NCBI GenBank assembly: GCA_011634665.1
Contig: WAEK01000009.1
Span: 1,479,501-1,543,500 of the forward strand
Reading direction: 5' to 3'
DNA: 64,000 nt
From: Mortierella sp. BCC40632
Taxonomy: Eukaryota > Mortierellomycota > Mortierellomycetes > Mortierellales > Mortierellaceae
The notes beneath the pieces are model-generated. The model had not been told where the DNA came from. It saw nothing but the letters and a program-made list of their open reading frames with translations, and did not search any database. Below, piece after piece: positions 13,904-26,090 of the stretch. Made by a program: the position numbers and the translations under genes. Each line of letters begins with the position of its first letter. The first letter of the stretch is position 1.

Positions 13904-16900
13904 GATAGTTGTCAATCGTCCGAAGAGTTAGCTGTTTGTTGAGCGATACCTTCTTGACACCGGATCCTACAGCAGTACTCTCTACTTTGGTAGTATTTCC
14001 TTCTGCAGAGGTAGATGCCTCTCCCGGTTCAGGGTTTAGCTCATCCTTTTCGTCCAGTAGATCCTGGTCGCGTTCATCAATCAATAAAGAAAACGATTTA
14101 CTAAGCCCATCACGCAATTTGGAGAGCTGACCCAAGTAAGGAGTCAGGATAGCAATATCCCCTTCTTTGTCATATCCATTCTTGATCAAGTAGAGAGCAA
14201 GGGCCTCAACCATATGGACCTCAAATGCGTTCGAGAAAGATGCTCCATCCTGCTCCTTGCCATCTTCTGGATGATCATGGTCCATAAAATAGAGACTGTC
14301 CCGCATCCCTGTTACAGGTGGATACTCAAGGACACTCGGACCATCCACAAGGCTTGGGTACAGCGCTGTACGGATTAGACTCGATATCTCTGGTCGCATT
14401 CGGCGCTGGATTGTCAACTGGGACATCGGGAGGGGGTTCTCTTCAGCAGTCACCAACCGTTCAAACAGGGATTGATCCAATTTGTAGATTTTCCCGCTCT
14501 TTGAATCCATCGATAGTTCATAGGTCTCGATCTGAGGTCGCAACTGCAGGTGGTCTCCAATCAAGATAAGATGCTGAGTCGACGGTGACAAGGCTGACAA
14601 GATATGGGACTCTAGAACTTCTCCTGCCTCTTCACAAAGAATGATTTTGGGAGAAATGGAGCTGATGAGCTCGTTCATCTTGGCTGCACCATTAGTGGTC
14701 ATTCCAATGACAGAACAGCTCTTTAGGACTTGGTGACTTGAGTCATCGAATGCTGCTCGTTTCATGGCAATAGCTCTGTTCACGGCCTGGATATTCTGAC
14801 TCAGCTCTCTCTTCATACTCTGGCGAATTTTGAGTTTCCATGAAGTAAGCAACCGCTCGCGTTCTTTTCTTGACATCTCCCAGATGTCGCTTGTCAGTTG
14901 TTCCATTGGCCTGTCCGTCGTTGGAATCTGAAAGCGAGTCAAGGGTTCCTCCATTTCGAGTACATTAAAGGATAGTGCTTTGAGGCGGCTTGTAAGGTTA
15001 TTGTTTTGCATCCTTCGCTCTGTGATGTCCACGCAATTAATCCAACGGTTGAACATCTCCTCGTAGCCCATAGGCGATCGCGAAATGTCTTGCTTTCGAC
15101 TCGGTTCATTCAACAGCTCATGGTATATCTCCCGGCGGAAAAGAGACAGGAAGCTTCTGACATGTCTCCAAGGTAATTCGTGCAACTGGAGCTCTCTTCC
15201 TATGCGTTGAATCTCTCCTTGAATCTCATCGATTTGTTGGGAAGCCATGGCAATTGCCCTTCGAATATTGTATGGATTGGCTTGTTTCCGGTTCTGAAGG
15301 GTGTATGGCTCCAGTCTCTCCGATTTTGATCGGGTACCGATCCTTACAATATTCGTTTCACCAATGTCCAACAAGTGCTCCAAAAACTGGTCCAGCGCAT
15401 GGTTGGTGTAACAAATACAAAGAATTGGCCCACATCCCATCTTAACTCGGTTGTGGAGGAGCACCCGCATTAGGTCAACACCGATCTTTGTTTTTCCTGT
15501 GCCAGGCGGTCTAATAAACGGTTGCGATGTTAATCAATAAAGAGTATTAAGATATAAAAAGATCGCCTCATCGTAATAGTACTAATGAAGCACTTACCCA
15601 CTGATGAGAGCCACTTCACGGCAAAGCGTCTCTACTAAAGCTTGGGCTTGGGTTTTGTCCAAGTCGCTATATCGCTGCAAGTAAGCTCTTGCTGTTCTTG
15701 CAGAGTTTGGGTCCCGCACATCTAATTTAACCCTGAGACCCTTCAGAAGGACCGATAGATCGAACTGGAACTCGGGAGCAGTAGCGTAGATTGGAGGCGG
15801 GACATTGCCTGGGTCTCGAGCATTCCTTTGAATATCCTGTTCGGTTGGTGCCAGAAACCGACCAAAGGGCATTGTTGCAGGGTCAGCATTCTGGAGAGCC
15901 ATCAGGATCGGCTTGAAAGCTTCAAAAAATCCACCAGACGATTCAACCAAGTACCATGGATTGGTGTTGGCACCTGGCTCGGAAAGAAGCGAATAGATCT
16001 CTAGGTCCGAAGATGTAAGTTTGACCATTGCAAAATTCTCATTTTCTGATAGCAATGCTGTATCCCGACCCATCACAACAGCAAGATGCATCTCAAACTT
16101 GTCCTCGATCGCATGTTCTTCACCCTGTTGGTGAACGGGTAAAATTGCCCTCCGGATAAGACTCACAAGTCCGCCGCTCATTAGACGTCGCTGTTTGGAG
16201 CGTTCCCAAAATGCGGTTCGAGCATTCTTGTCCATGTCCCTGGTTTGAAAAGGTTGCTCAATTGAAATGACCAAATTGGCGCCTTCATTCCAATCCACAT
16301 CAACCTGTAGGACTCGAGTAACTCTATAGATCTTGAGAAGAAGGCCCCTAGGCAGGTGTTTGCGCAACTCCTTTGGCTTGAGTAGGTTTCTTTCTTGACT
16401 TGGTGGAGTCTTGTCCAATACTTCCATGAATCCCATGATACCCTTTCGAAGTGGATCGACGAGATCCTCTCTGTAGAGTCGGAAATGAGTATCAAGCTGA
16501 CGTCTCCACCCATGTTCAAGGAAATGGGGCGCTTCCGGAATACCATTTGCTGGAAGAAATGGACTCCTCTGGCAAGCGATCTCGTCAAACCTTGGCAGAA
16601 TTTCAATTTCGTCGAACTGGACTTTATCGTTTCCGTGTCTGGCACCGTTTGCCGAAAGCTCTCCAGGAGGATCGTAGTCGTAGAAGTTGATCCTTCTAGA
16701 GGCCGAACGGACTCTTTCCTTGATTTGGAGAGAGGCCACATTGATCTCTTCAACAGCTGATGTCATTCTTTGTAATCTCTCTAGTTCTCTTGCCACAATT
16801 CCACTCAAATATCTTTCTGTGGAGGAATTATCTGCCAGAGGGCGACTATCCGTAGCCATCTTGCACAATTCTTTGACGATTGGGGCCAGCTCAAGGCGGG

Positions 16901-17759
16901 CTTCTCGGATTCGCTTGACAAGTTGGAAAACCAGACGAACTACCGCCAGCAAGGCTAGCTGGAGCGACTTGACCGTGCAGGCAAACGGTTTCTCACTGGC
17001 CATTCTTGTGGAAGAGATGTTATTGTCTTCGATGGACCCGCGAGCTATCAGCTTTGTCAGGTTTGGTATTATATTGTCCTCAAGAAACCATCTGCGGTAG
17101 CTGTAAATGGCGTTGTAGACTGCGTTGGATTCTGTAGCGAGTGTACTCAAGCATATTTTCTCTCTGGTCAAGACACCGACAAGTGGGAGGACATCGTACT
17201 GAAATGACAACTGTCCTCTGTTAAAGTAGCCTCCATCTCCTCCATCGATCACCGCTGGCATCAACATCAACTCGGTTAGGCGAGCGATACCTTCTGGGGC
17301 TGCGAGAGCTGGAATAAGCCTGGAAACATCAATCGAATGATGATTTGACAGGTTGATCAGACATGAATTAATAAACCGCCGTATGGTCCAAGGATCGCCG
17401 AGCTCATCATCTGGATGCTCAAGTACATGGATAGCGATCCCCAGGAAGCCTTCATTGGGAGCGCTTGCAGCACAGATGACATCGTCTGTACCTTCCGTCA
17501 TGGCCATTTGAAGTGTATCTTCACGGCGTGCGGTCATGATTTGACTCCTGTCTACCGAACTGAACCCGCCACGGCCACCACGGCCACCACGACCGCCGCG
17601 AGTGCCTTCATTCCCTCGGTGATCACCTTGGAAGTCGCCTCGACTGAATCCTCGACCTCGACCCCTGCTACTACCCCAACTGTCGTTGTCCCTCCATCCC
17701 GCCATTCCACCCCGTCCACGTCCACGTCCACGTCCATAGTAACCTGGTTCAGATGTCAT
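10788..17759 (-). CDS. ZNFX1/NFX1-type zinc-finger helicase, copy A
   Basis: Five exons: 15598-17759, 13902-15510, 13385-13757, 11026-13283, 10788-10922; 6537 nt, 2178 residues, every junction in phase. Order: Arg-Gly-rich N-terminus (~1-70), a helical region, a superfamily 1 (Upf1-like) helicase core, a long array of NFX1-type Cys/His fingers, and a C-terminal RZ-type finger (ECPNGH, then GECGMAM and CPECG). Walker A GPPGTGKT (721-728) is split by intron 1. Further motifs are CEEAGE (~1013), GDHLQLRPQ, QRRMRPE, DNYQGEEAKIV across intron 2, and NRTNVLLSRA. The family includes animal ZNFX1 and fission yeast Hrr1, RNA helicases of small-RNA silencing. A 5'-UTR intron (17761-17849) ends one base before the ATG. 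Paralogue of the gene at 41706-48683. An RNA-silencing role here is inferred. Confidence 0.92.
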
Positions 17760-17760
17760 A

Positions 17761-17849
17761 CTGGAGATATGAAGTTGGGTTAAGATGGGTAAAGACGTTG
17801 GGTGTAATCAGTCGCTTTCATGAGTAAGATGAAGGTACTGCAAACTCAC
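17761..17849 (-). other. 5'-UTR intron of helicase A
   Basis: On the minus strand the donor GTGAGT follows CAACAA and the acceptor CTCCAG leaves a single T before the ATG. Copy B has an intron of similar size in the same place (48685-48768), which supports both. Confidence 0.6.
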
Positions 17850-18430
17850 TTGTTGCTCAGCGCCTTTTCTTTTCTTTTTTTGCTTCTTGGTTGAAAGTGT
17901 GAATGGATAAAGAAAGATGGAAGTTTGAAGAGAAAAGTAGATAGTGAAAAAGAAAAAAATAAATAAATAAATAAAAAAGATAACAGATAAGGACGGTAGA
18001 GGGCGAAGGAAAAGCAAGAAAAAAAAAAAAAAAAAAAAAAAGAGATGAGGGCGAAGAGTGTTAAAGAGAACACGAGGAAAGAAGGGGGAGGCACAGTCGA
18101 TGGCTGGGGTGCTTACCTTTCCTCACTACTGTTGAGGATGCTATGCAGTCCCAACATTAGCTCTGGGCACAGCATCCGATACAAATCCACCCACATTGCC
18201 CACGGTGGTTATTTTTCGGAGAGTATGCAGAAGTCTCTTGGCTAACTGTCTCCTATTGGGCTGTCCAGATTGTATTTGTGTGTGACCATGGGCTTCCTCT
18301 CACCTTGCCCTTACGCTCAAGTCTTCTGTGTAAATGACAGAGCTTTGCGTCCTTTGATGGCCCAAAAAGGAGAACCAGCCAATCTTTTTTGGCTAGCCTT
18401 GCAGGAATAAACTAATGGGAGGGAGAGAGC
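17850..18430 (-). promoter_or_regulatory. promoter region of helicase A, duplicated upstream of copy B
   Basis: Upstream DNA that can be aligned by eye with 48770-49320 upstream of copy B. For example, both hold a segment reading GTCCTTTGATG, then CCCAAAAAGGAGAACC, then CTTGCAGGAATAAACTAA. The match places the duplication boundary at least 600 nt upstream of the start codons. A long A run lies at ~18020-18041. Confidence 0.5.
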
Positions 18431-21010
18431 GAGTCACAGTTTTTCCTTGCGTCCTCCTTTATTTCTTACGAACACATACACTCTCCCATCTATAGTATCT
18501 GTTTTTTGTTCTTCTTTCTGCCTGCAAAAGGTAACGGCGGTGCTTCAGCATGTCAGCGTGCGTCGGGCAATGGGCTGATGCTGGTGGAAATCAGTGTTTT
18601 TAGATTTGGATAGGTCTGTCCTTGTTTTCCATTTGAGTATATCCAAGGTTCGCGTCTGGTAACAGATCCACTGGATGAAATGTGGTTCGAAGGATATGAC
18701 CTCAATCAAGCCTGCAAGGCTCTGAGGCAGAGGCTTTATTTAAAGACGGCAATATTTCTCATCTCATCTCATTTCTCCATAGAGGAAGAAAAGATTTTGT
18801 TGTCTTGATTCTCGTTTGAGTATATCCAGGGCTCGCGTCTGGAAACAGATCTACCGGATGAAATGTGAGTCGAAGGTGTCAAATGGCTTCCTTCTCTGGA
18901 CGCATCCTCTCTGAACGCATCCTCTCTGAGAACGATTTTACACCTAGATTGAATTATTAAAGCCTCTGTTGCCCCTATTTTAATCACTGCTTTATTCAAC
19001 ATTTGCCCTAACCCGGGGGACTAGCTCGGTCCAAAATTCAACACCAGTCGCCGGATTGCCCATGGAATCTAGGATATCCTGGATCTTGAATCAAACAACG
19101 TTTGATGTTGAAGCGTTCGTCGAAAAGTTTGTTCTTAGTGGCATACAGAAATTGACAAAGAGTACAAGGACATCTCAAGCCACACGTAAAGCTATAGAGC
19201 GGAGTCTTTAGCTCTGGCGCGCTGTCGTGTAGTAACGGACACTGGTCGCAATAGCTACGATTTTAGCCTTTTCCAAGAGGTGGACAGCGTGGGGCTGCAG
19301 AGCCATTCGGTCTGCATCCCCCTCAATAGATTACAGATGAATAAATAGTTGAGCAGGCTCTTGCTTGCTCCTGGTCGTTTCTTCCTTTTGTTTTTGTTCC
19401 AGTTGACTTTGAAAGTAAGATGCGTCCACCCTTCCCCTTTCATTTGTAGAAGCTTGATTTAGCTTTGTGCTGCCTTCCGCTCGTTTCGTGCCATCGAAGA
19501 GCTCTGACAACCTGTTGGTAGCATGGCGCTTTTGATGTAAGACTCTTCTCGGTCCGTCCCCCCTCTTTATTCCTTCCTTCATCCCTGGCTGATTGTTCCC
19601 ACCTGAGCAATCCTATGACTCTCATTCGTTGACCCTCGACCAGATGGCCATCCCTTTTTCCTCCTCTCCTTTGAGCATCCCACAGCGCTTTCGACCACGG
19701 AGCGTTTTTACATGAATAAAAGAAGACTGTGACCGCAAAAGAGGTGCTATCAAATGCTCAGACTGCACTCATTAGCACAGCTGATAACCTGGTACCTGGG
19801 ACTTTGGGCCAAGTCGGAGACGCTAGTCTGAAAGAGGTATGGGAGTCGCCTAACCTTAATTTTTTTTTTTTTTTTTTTTTTTTTTTGCGGAGGGTGTTCT
19901 CGATAATTAACAACCATGGTTAGGTCTCCAACAATCTCTCTACTCCAGGGACTAGCCCACGATTTCATAAAACAAAACATACCGCTCTCACGCTGGAAGG
20001 TCGTACATTGTTAGTGTTGGTGTATTGTCATATTGCCCTCGAGTTAAAACATCGTTTTAATTTTTGATGTGCTTAATCTAGTATCGACAGATTCTTCGGC
20101 CTCAAAATCATCAGCTGTTGCACCTCCTACGGGTTCATCGACACCAGCACCTGTGAATGTTGAACCCGCTGAAGCCTCTGACGAGCCCACTGATATTTCT
20201 GATGAACCTGTGGAGTGAGGAATTGCTATCCATCTTGCGACTGGGAAATGGAGGGCAATTGTGTAGTATGTCATTTTGCGAACTACCGACGGACTTGCAT
20301 CAATACGCTAATTGTGTACGAAATTAAGAAGACGGATATTGCGGACATTATGACCATCATACGAAGTACAAAGAAGGGGCATCCCCGAGCAAGGAAGCTT
20401 GCTCAGCCTCTTTTATTAGCGATTTTTCCGAATCGTGTTTACTACATGACAACGGTGGGGTGGACGGGGAGACAGGGATGATGAGGGTGAAGTGGAGATC
20501 AATGTGATAAAAATTATATGGGACCGGGGTACCGAGGAACCTTTACTATCATGTAACAGGAGCAGAGAGTGAGAAAGAACTAACGCCTATTGTGACATCT
20601 AGTGTGCCAATAAACAACTGAACTTTATCTCATTCAATCTCACCCAACTGGCTTCGTCCAAGGGGGAGAGGAAAAAGAAGAAGAATGGTATGTCGAAACA
20701 TACAAATCTGTGCAACAATGGGTTTAATCTCAGCAGCTCGTAGCAACAAGGCTACTCGACTGCTTACAATACCCTGTTCAATTAAAGTCGTCTGCAATGG
20801 ATTTATCTCTTCCAATATTTTGTTTTAAAAGCAGGTGCCTCACACAGCCTTTCCGCCATGCAAGACCTCCCCACGTAGTATGACTCAGGGCCCGAAGACC
20901 TATTCGTATTCATCAGAGGCAGCAGATTGTAGGCGGACAGCGCGCTTGGCCAGCGCAGGCTCTAGGGACGCGAGAGGTTCTAGTGGGTCCAGGGCCACTA
21001 GTTCGTGCGA
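18431..21010. repeat. transposon-derived, non-coding debris
   Basis: Start of the accessory island. A ~60-bp imperfect direct repeat lies at 18632-18695 and 18813-18876 (both begin GTTTGAGTATATCCA and end near GATGAAATGT). A T run of about 27 is at 19860-19886. At 20368-20404 there is a 37-bp segment containing an 18-nt hairpin (arms GAGCAAG/CTTGCTC) that recurs inverted at 30942-30978. Sequence around 19470-19500 resembles 31088-31120. Open frames are short and broken, and I see no intact gene. Confidence 0.45.
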
Positions 21011-21235
21011 TCTAGGCAAGGAGAGGGTGTCGAGGGGAGGAGGGGTAGGGTCGGGGGGGAGGGCAGTCAGATTCTTCGTGTAAAATGCCAGCATGAGATT
21101 TTTTCACATGAGGAGTGGGCGCGGTCTGATCGAGGGAAACTTTAATTTCATTTAAGGTTCTACTTAACTCTAGACTTGGCTCACTCCCCTTGTCCAGAGG
21201 GCAAGAGGAGGGGGCTTCAGCAATCAGGACCTGGA
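20835..21235 (-). pseudogene. remnant downstream of gag
   Basis: Proline/serine-rich reading frames that change phase (for example PPPLDTLSLPRSHELV at ~21040). They continue the gag transcript direction but hold no recognisable protease or polymerase motif. Likely the decayed linker between gag and a deleted pol. Confidence 0.4.
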
Positions 21236-22195
21236 CTACTCCTGATTGCTGGGGACTTTTCCCGACTCGGAAGAAGGGAGGTCCTCGCTGATCGTGACAT
21301 TGTTCAATTGTCGTCCTCCATTCCGGCTTCGACATTCGTTTGCCTTGTGACCATCACGACGGCACTTGAAGCAAGCTCCTCGTTCCATCAGCTTGCGGCG
21401 CTCCTCGTTGGTGAGCTTGGGCAACTGGCTCGACCTGTTCTCGTAAGTTTGGACACGGCGACGGAGAGCATTGAGTTCGACGCGGAGGTTGTCAACCTCC
21501 ATGGCCATTGGGTCCTTGGCTTCGATTGCTGTCATATTCCCCGTTGAAGGGCGTAGGGGATTACCAGCAGTGGAAACCCCATCCGGGTAAAGGATGGAAT
21601 GGATGATGGTGGCCTGGAAGATTGCTTCGTCGAGGTTGGAGGGCTGCCGGAGTCGTACCTGTGTGCTTGTGGTAGGGTCCAGTCCATTTAGAAAGGAGAA
21701 GAGGGCCGTCTCCTCGTCGAGTTTGGGGATCAGACGTTTATAGCGTCGGAACTCGTTGCTGTAGGCTGCGACAGACATCTTCCCTTGGCGGATAGTTGAG
21801 ATCTTCCTTCGGGCTGCGTGAACGGCGTCAGGCGGGGTGAACCGGGACACGAACGCCGTACGGAAGTCGACCCAGTCCGTGGATAGGGTGAGGCCGGATG
21901 TTCTCCACCAAGAGCGGGCGTCCTCAGTGAGGGCCAGGACGATGTAAGGTACCCAATGAGAAGGGTCCAGTTGGACAATGGTGTAGTATTCCTCATAGCT
22001 GTCGAGGAAATTGAGGCAGCCTTCAGCATCGATGGTACCCTTGTAGGGTTCTGGCTTTTGGGGCTTCAGGACGGTAGCTAGGGTGCGGGCTAGGTCTTGT
22101 CGTGCCGCCTGTGCCGCTAGAGTGTCGGCGGCAGAAAGGCCACCGGCAGGGGCGCCAGCGGTAGAAGGGGTTTGGGTCGGTGCAGGGTCATTCAT
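21236..22195 (-). mobile_element. lone gag gene of a Ty3/gypsy-type LTR retrotransposon
   Basis: 319 residues starting at the ATG at 22195 (the upstream extension begins only with TTG). It has a typical retrotransposon Gag core (residues ~70-200: FLDSYEEYY, ARSWWRTSG, WVDFRTAFVSRF, QGKMSVAAYSNEFRRY), then a coiled segment and a CCHC zinc knuckle, CFKCRRDGHKANEC (~278-291). The knuckle fits C-x2-C-x4-H-x4-C. Gag forms the particle that packages element RNA. No protease, reverse transcriptase, RNase H or integrase follows on the minus strand: after the stop, only a short proline-rich piece remains in shifted frames down to ~20835. The element is therefore truncated, and any retained copy could move only with help from elsewhere. 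Confidence 0.85.
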
Positions 22196-23260
22196 GGTGA
22201 TCGTCGGGGAGGGGGGGGGCAAGGGGCAGGGAAAAACAGGGCCAAAAATTGTTAACAGGGATGAGCGTAATCAAGGTCGGGGGATTGAAAATTCCTTTGC
22301 TGCCATGCAACAGCAAGAGTCGTAGAAAGAGCTGTTGTTTATTAGAGGGTGGTGAGAGGTATTTATATACTGCTGCACATAGTGATCAAAGGAATCTTGC
22401 AAGAATGGCCACCGAAGGAGAGCCATTCAGGGAGCATTCTTCGTCCGATCTTTTACTTTTCACCGAGTCTCATACTTACAGCTGGGGTAGCACCGTTAAT
22501 TGGAAATGGCTCTTGAGTCCTGCCTTTTCTTTCAAAAGGAATCGAGGAAACAATACTGCAGATCTGTTCAGGGTTGCTGGAGATGGAGACTGATTTAGTA
22601 TGGGAGAGTGAAAAGATAAGAGATCATGATCTTGATCGAGGTCTTGGGCTCGGTCAATACCTTGGGGACAGCGCGACAGGGACAGTTGCTAAAGCAAATG
22701 GACTTGAGGAACAGAGGAAAGAAAGCTGACTTTATTACAGGGGGAGGGAAGGCTACTTTTATATCCCCTAGCCTGGAAGACTAGGGATCGTAAATGCTAC
22801 ACTGCAAGGGACGCCATCCTAGATAGACCCTTAGAAGTTGACCCCAGAACTATTAAACTACTTCCACCCTAGAACACCCTCTGAACCTGTTGCAGGAAGG
22901 GATGAGAGATGCGGTCCGTAATCAGACACTGGCCGAGATGGAGGGAAGAAACGTGAGATGCGGTCCTGCAACAGTCAGAGGCCAGGGAGTCTTTGGTTTG
23001 GGCAGTTTATTGCTGAAGATTAAAGTAATGAGAAAGCTAACTATTTATACAAGTGGTTTGGTGGCAATTAGGAGGGGGCGCGGCAGTGGTGGCAACTGGA
23101 CAGTCACAAATAGTGGCAAAGGGCGCAGCTTGAAGAGGACACTGTCGCAGGTCCGCAATCAGACACTGGCCGAGATGGAGGGGAAGGGATGAGAGATGCG
23201 GTCCGTCGTTCTGTCCCCGTTTTGCACTCCCAAACTCCCTGCTCCCATTTTTGCATACAC
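22196..23260 (-). repeat. LTR-like modules upstream of gag
   Basis: Three segments, read on the minus strand, each pair a TATA-like stretch with an AATAAA-like signal: ~22330-22365, ~22733-22775 and ~23006-23046. Two copies of a segment containing AATCAGACACTGGCCGAG (or GCAATCAGACACTGG) lie at ~22918-22946 and ~23155-23185, and GGGATGAGAGATGCGGTCCG occurs twice (~22899 and ~23187). This is what nested or partial LTRs look like, but exact termini and target duplications were not resolved. Confidence 0.45.
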
Positions 23261-23326
23261 ATTTCAATGTAGAATTGAGGTCATATAAGTCTCACCCAAC
23301 AAGCTTCCCTCCTGAGTAGTGTTCTT

Positions 23327-23640
23327 CAACTCAACTCACCAACTCACGGACTCAACTCAACTCAACTCATGAGTTGAGTTGAGTTCAAACTTTCTCCCGA
23401 CTCGTGTAACATGAGTTGAGTTGAGTCGAAGCTTTTTTCGACTCATGAACTCATGAGTTGAGTTGAGTTGAGTTGAGTTGGAGTGAGTCGACTCGCTTAC
23501 AGGGCGTAGATGCCCTGGGTTGAGATGAGTTCAACTTTTCAACTCATGAGTTGAGTTGAGTTGAGTTGAGTTCAAACTTTTCGACTCATGAGTTGAGTTG
23601 AGTTGAGTCGAACCTCCAACTCAACTCAACTCGACTCATG
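23327..23640. repeat. GAGTT/AACTC pentamer array with internal palindromes
   Basis: About 310 nt dominated by ACTCA-type and GAGTT-type units in alternating orientation, joined at CTCATGAG palindromic centres. The strand flips several times, so single strands can fold into long stems. A very short related patch lies at ~62405-62431. It sits just upstream of the decayed reading frame that begins near 23638. Confidence 0.85.
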
Positions 23641-23769
23641 GGAAACACTACTCCTGAGGGAAAAGAAAAAAAGAATGGTCAGCTCCTCTCAAGCACTTAT
23701 TTGCAACCAATGGTCACCTTCTTAGGTTCCAAAGTATGGGTTGTGCATCTCTTCCTCTTCCCTTTCAAC

Positions 23770-25050
23770 ATGAACCGTACCAGCGTTTCCCCTCCTTATC
23801 CGTACTCTGATGACTCTCAAGAATCTCCCGTCCTCTCCCCCTCCCTATCTCTCACTCAGACACAGAAACCTTCCACAACAACGCCTATTGAGCTCCCTTC
23901 CCTCTTAAATATCCGCATCAACATTCGCAAGGGACAGCCCCGCTCAACTCACAGAGCCTTGAGGAGCAAGGATGGTCGCCAACTTGAGGCCCCTCAGACC
24001 GTACTCATCACCAACATTGGCTTCACAACCTTGGCTAGTTTTGTGAAGGATGAAGTCTGCCGAATGACTTTGGATGGGCAGTCGCTGTACACTGGCAAAG
24101 GCCAGCTTGAAGTTTATCTTAAGCCAACTGGCAGGACCGGACAGAGGGGCTCATCCAACTATGCAAAGACAACGTTCCCTCAGAGCTACACAAAGCCTGG
24201 CGCCACTTCCGTAAGGTACTCGACAATCAAGGGAAAGAGAACGAAATGGTCATCCTCGATATCTTCACCTACATCACGCTCAGCAACACTACTCTCAACC
24301 GCGGGTCGCAAGTTTCAGTCCGCGACCATACTGTTTCCATTACGCGGGCGGTCAAGCGAGGGCAAATGCGACCCATGGGCCGATACGAGTCAGCTTGGTG
24401 TGCTCAGACACTATCAAGACGCAAAGTCGTCCCCCCAGGACGATAGGGAGGTACCCAAAATACCAGAGACTACCACCAGGACCCAGGTCCGCCACATTGA
24501 CCAAATGATTGCTGAAGGTCGTATTCCAGCAAGACCTGAGCAGGGAGGAGACGGCCCGGTGACTCTGCGCGTCACCTCGATTACCTCAGCAGAGAGGAGC
24601 TCCAGAAAGCAATAGGGTTGGTCCCAGATTCCAACCTCAGCAGTCTCCGGGGCGACCAACGCGATGACTCTGTAACAGACGCTACCACACCTCCTCTTCC
24701 TCCTCATCCTTATCCGAAATCGATTTGGCGCCTGTCGCACAGACCTCCCACCATTTCTCTCCGAGGCGCCATCCTCGATCACACGCACTCTCTGAGAAAA
24801 ACCATGCAGAAAATATCTCTGGGCAGACCAGCAGCGCCTGTTCTCCTGACCGCCATCAACTGCTCCGTTGCCCGCCAACTCGCCCTCCTATTGATTCTTC
24901 CGCTCCCGTTAACAGCCCAGTACGCCGAAGCACAAGACAATTTTGGCCAGACTTCCCACCTGACTGAGCGCGAGAAAGTTCAAGTCATTCAAATGGACAC
25001 GGACAATGAGCGAAGCAATAGAGGCGATGTGCGAGCAAGAAAGAGGCCAG
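23770..25050 (+). pseudogene. unrecognised, frame-shifted island ORF
   Basis: A frame opens at 23638; the ATG at 23770 (MNRTSVSPPYPYSD) is a more natural start. It reads well to about 24130 (LLNIRINIRKGQ, GFTTLASFVKDEVCRM, SLYTGKGQLEVYLKP). From ~24140 the convincing sequence lies in another frame (ELHKAWRHFRKVLDNQGKEN, then MVILDIFTYITLS), ending near 24446. Later pieces are Pro/Ser-rich in mixed frames. This indicates at least one frameshift. I do not recognise the family; its setting among transposon remnants suggests an element-encoded or repeat-family gene. Confidence 0.4.
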
Positions 25051-25192
25051 CCACACACCTACAGCGCAAGCTGGGGAATGATGAGAACGAGGATCATGAA
25101 GACAGGTTGGTAAGAAGAAGGCGCAAAGAAAGCGCGCGGGATGTTTATTCTAGCTTTTTTTTTTTTTTTTTTTTTTTTGGTAGTGTTCTCAA

Positions 25193-26090
25193 GTAAATTT
25201 CTTTAGTCCTGGTGGAGTGACAAAAATGCCTTCACTACCATACCCACAATGTGAATACATGTTGATGGTGGTGGTGCGTGAATACGCTCGAAAGGCAAGG
25301 TCGAGCGTTTCCATTGGCATGTCTTGGTACACAAGGTTCACATGGTGCTGAATCCATTTCTTGACCAGACCGAACGCTAACTCGATTGGATTGAGTTGCG
25401 GACAGTACGGGGGTAGGTGAACAAGAATGGCACCTCGGGAGTGGATGGCGTCTTCAACCAAAGTACTCATATGAATTCGGGCGTTATCCATTATGACAAC
25501 GCTGTCTGTCAGAGGCCATGGTTGAAGATGGGGAAGGAGGTGATTCACAATGGCTTCGTAAAACTGGGCTTGGTTAAAGGTCTTGTCAATGATGTGCCAG
25601 TCAATGAAGCCGCGGCAGGAGAACACTGCCATTGCAAAAAGTCTCTTTCCTCTAGCAAAAGGAAATGTCACAAAGGCAGGCGAGCCGATCGTCGACCACG
25701 CATGATCCCGCACGACAGCGCGCCCGTCTTTGCTTGTTTCGTCTACAAAAACCAGCTGTTCTTGGTTCAAGTGCCATGGCTTAAGGCGCGCCTTGAAGTC
25801 CTCGATTTCCCGAGGAAGAGCCTCTCGAGCGCGTTTGGTAAGTATCTTCCTGCTCAGCTTTAGGTCGTGTCGAAGAGCACAACAAATGGTGCTAAGCGAT
25901 AGATTCATCAGGTCTGGGAACTGATCCCTGAGTGCTTCTTGGAGCTCCTCAAGAAGGAAGCAGGGGTGACATTCGGCACACTCTCTCACATAATCAATAA
26001 CCTCGTTAGGCCATCTTGATTTTCGTTCAGATACTCTTTTATGAACAACTGAACCAGTCTTGTCAAGATGGTGCGGCGTGAGAAAAAAAA
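25193..26090 (-). mobile_element. Tc1/mariner-like transposase (5'-incomplete)
   Basis: The open frame runs from the stop near 25193 up to about 26090 and begins without an ATG; sequence upstream of 25989 is still transposase-like (KRVSERKSRWPNEVIDYV). A helix-turn-helix part comes first (ALPREIEDF region). The catalytic core is intact: D in FVDET, D in VIMDNARIH and E in QLNPIELAF, with 34 residues between the second D and the E, so DD34E. Such enzymes cut and paste DNA transposons. The missing start and DNA-binding half suggest 5' truncation or an unseen intron. Terminal inverted repeats were not identified. Confidence 0.8.

Noticed and set aside
25417..25863. 148-codon plus-strand ORF
   Set aside because: Antisense shadow of the DD34E transposase core.
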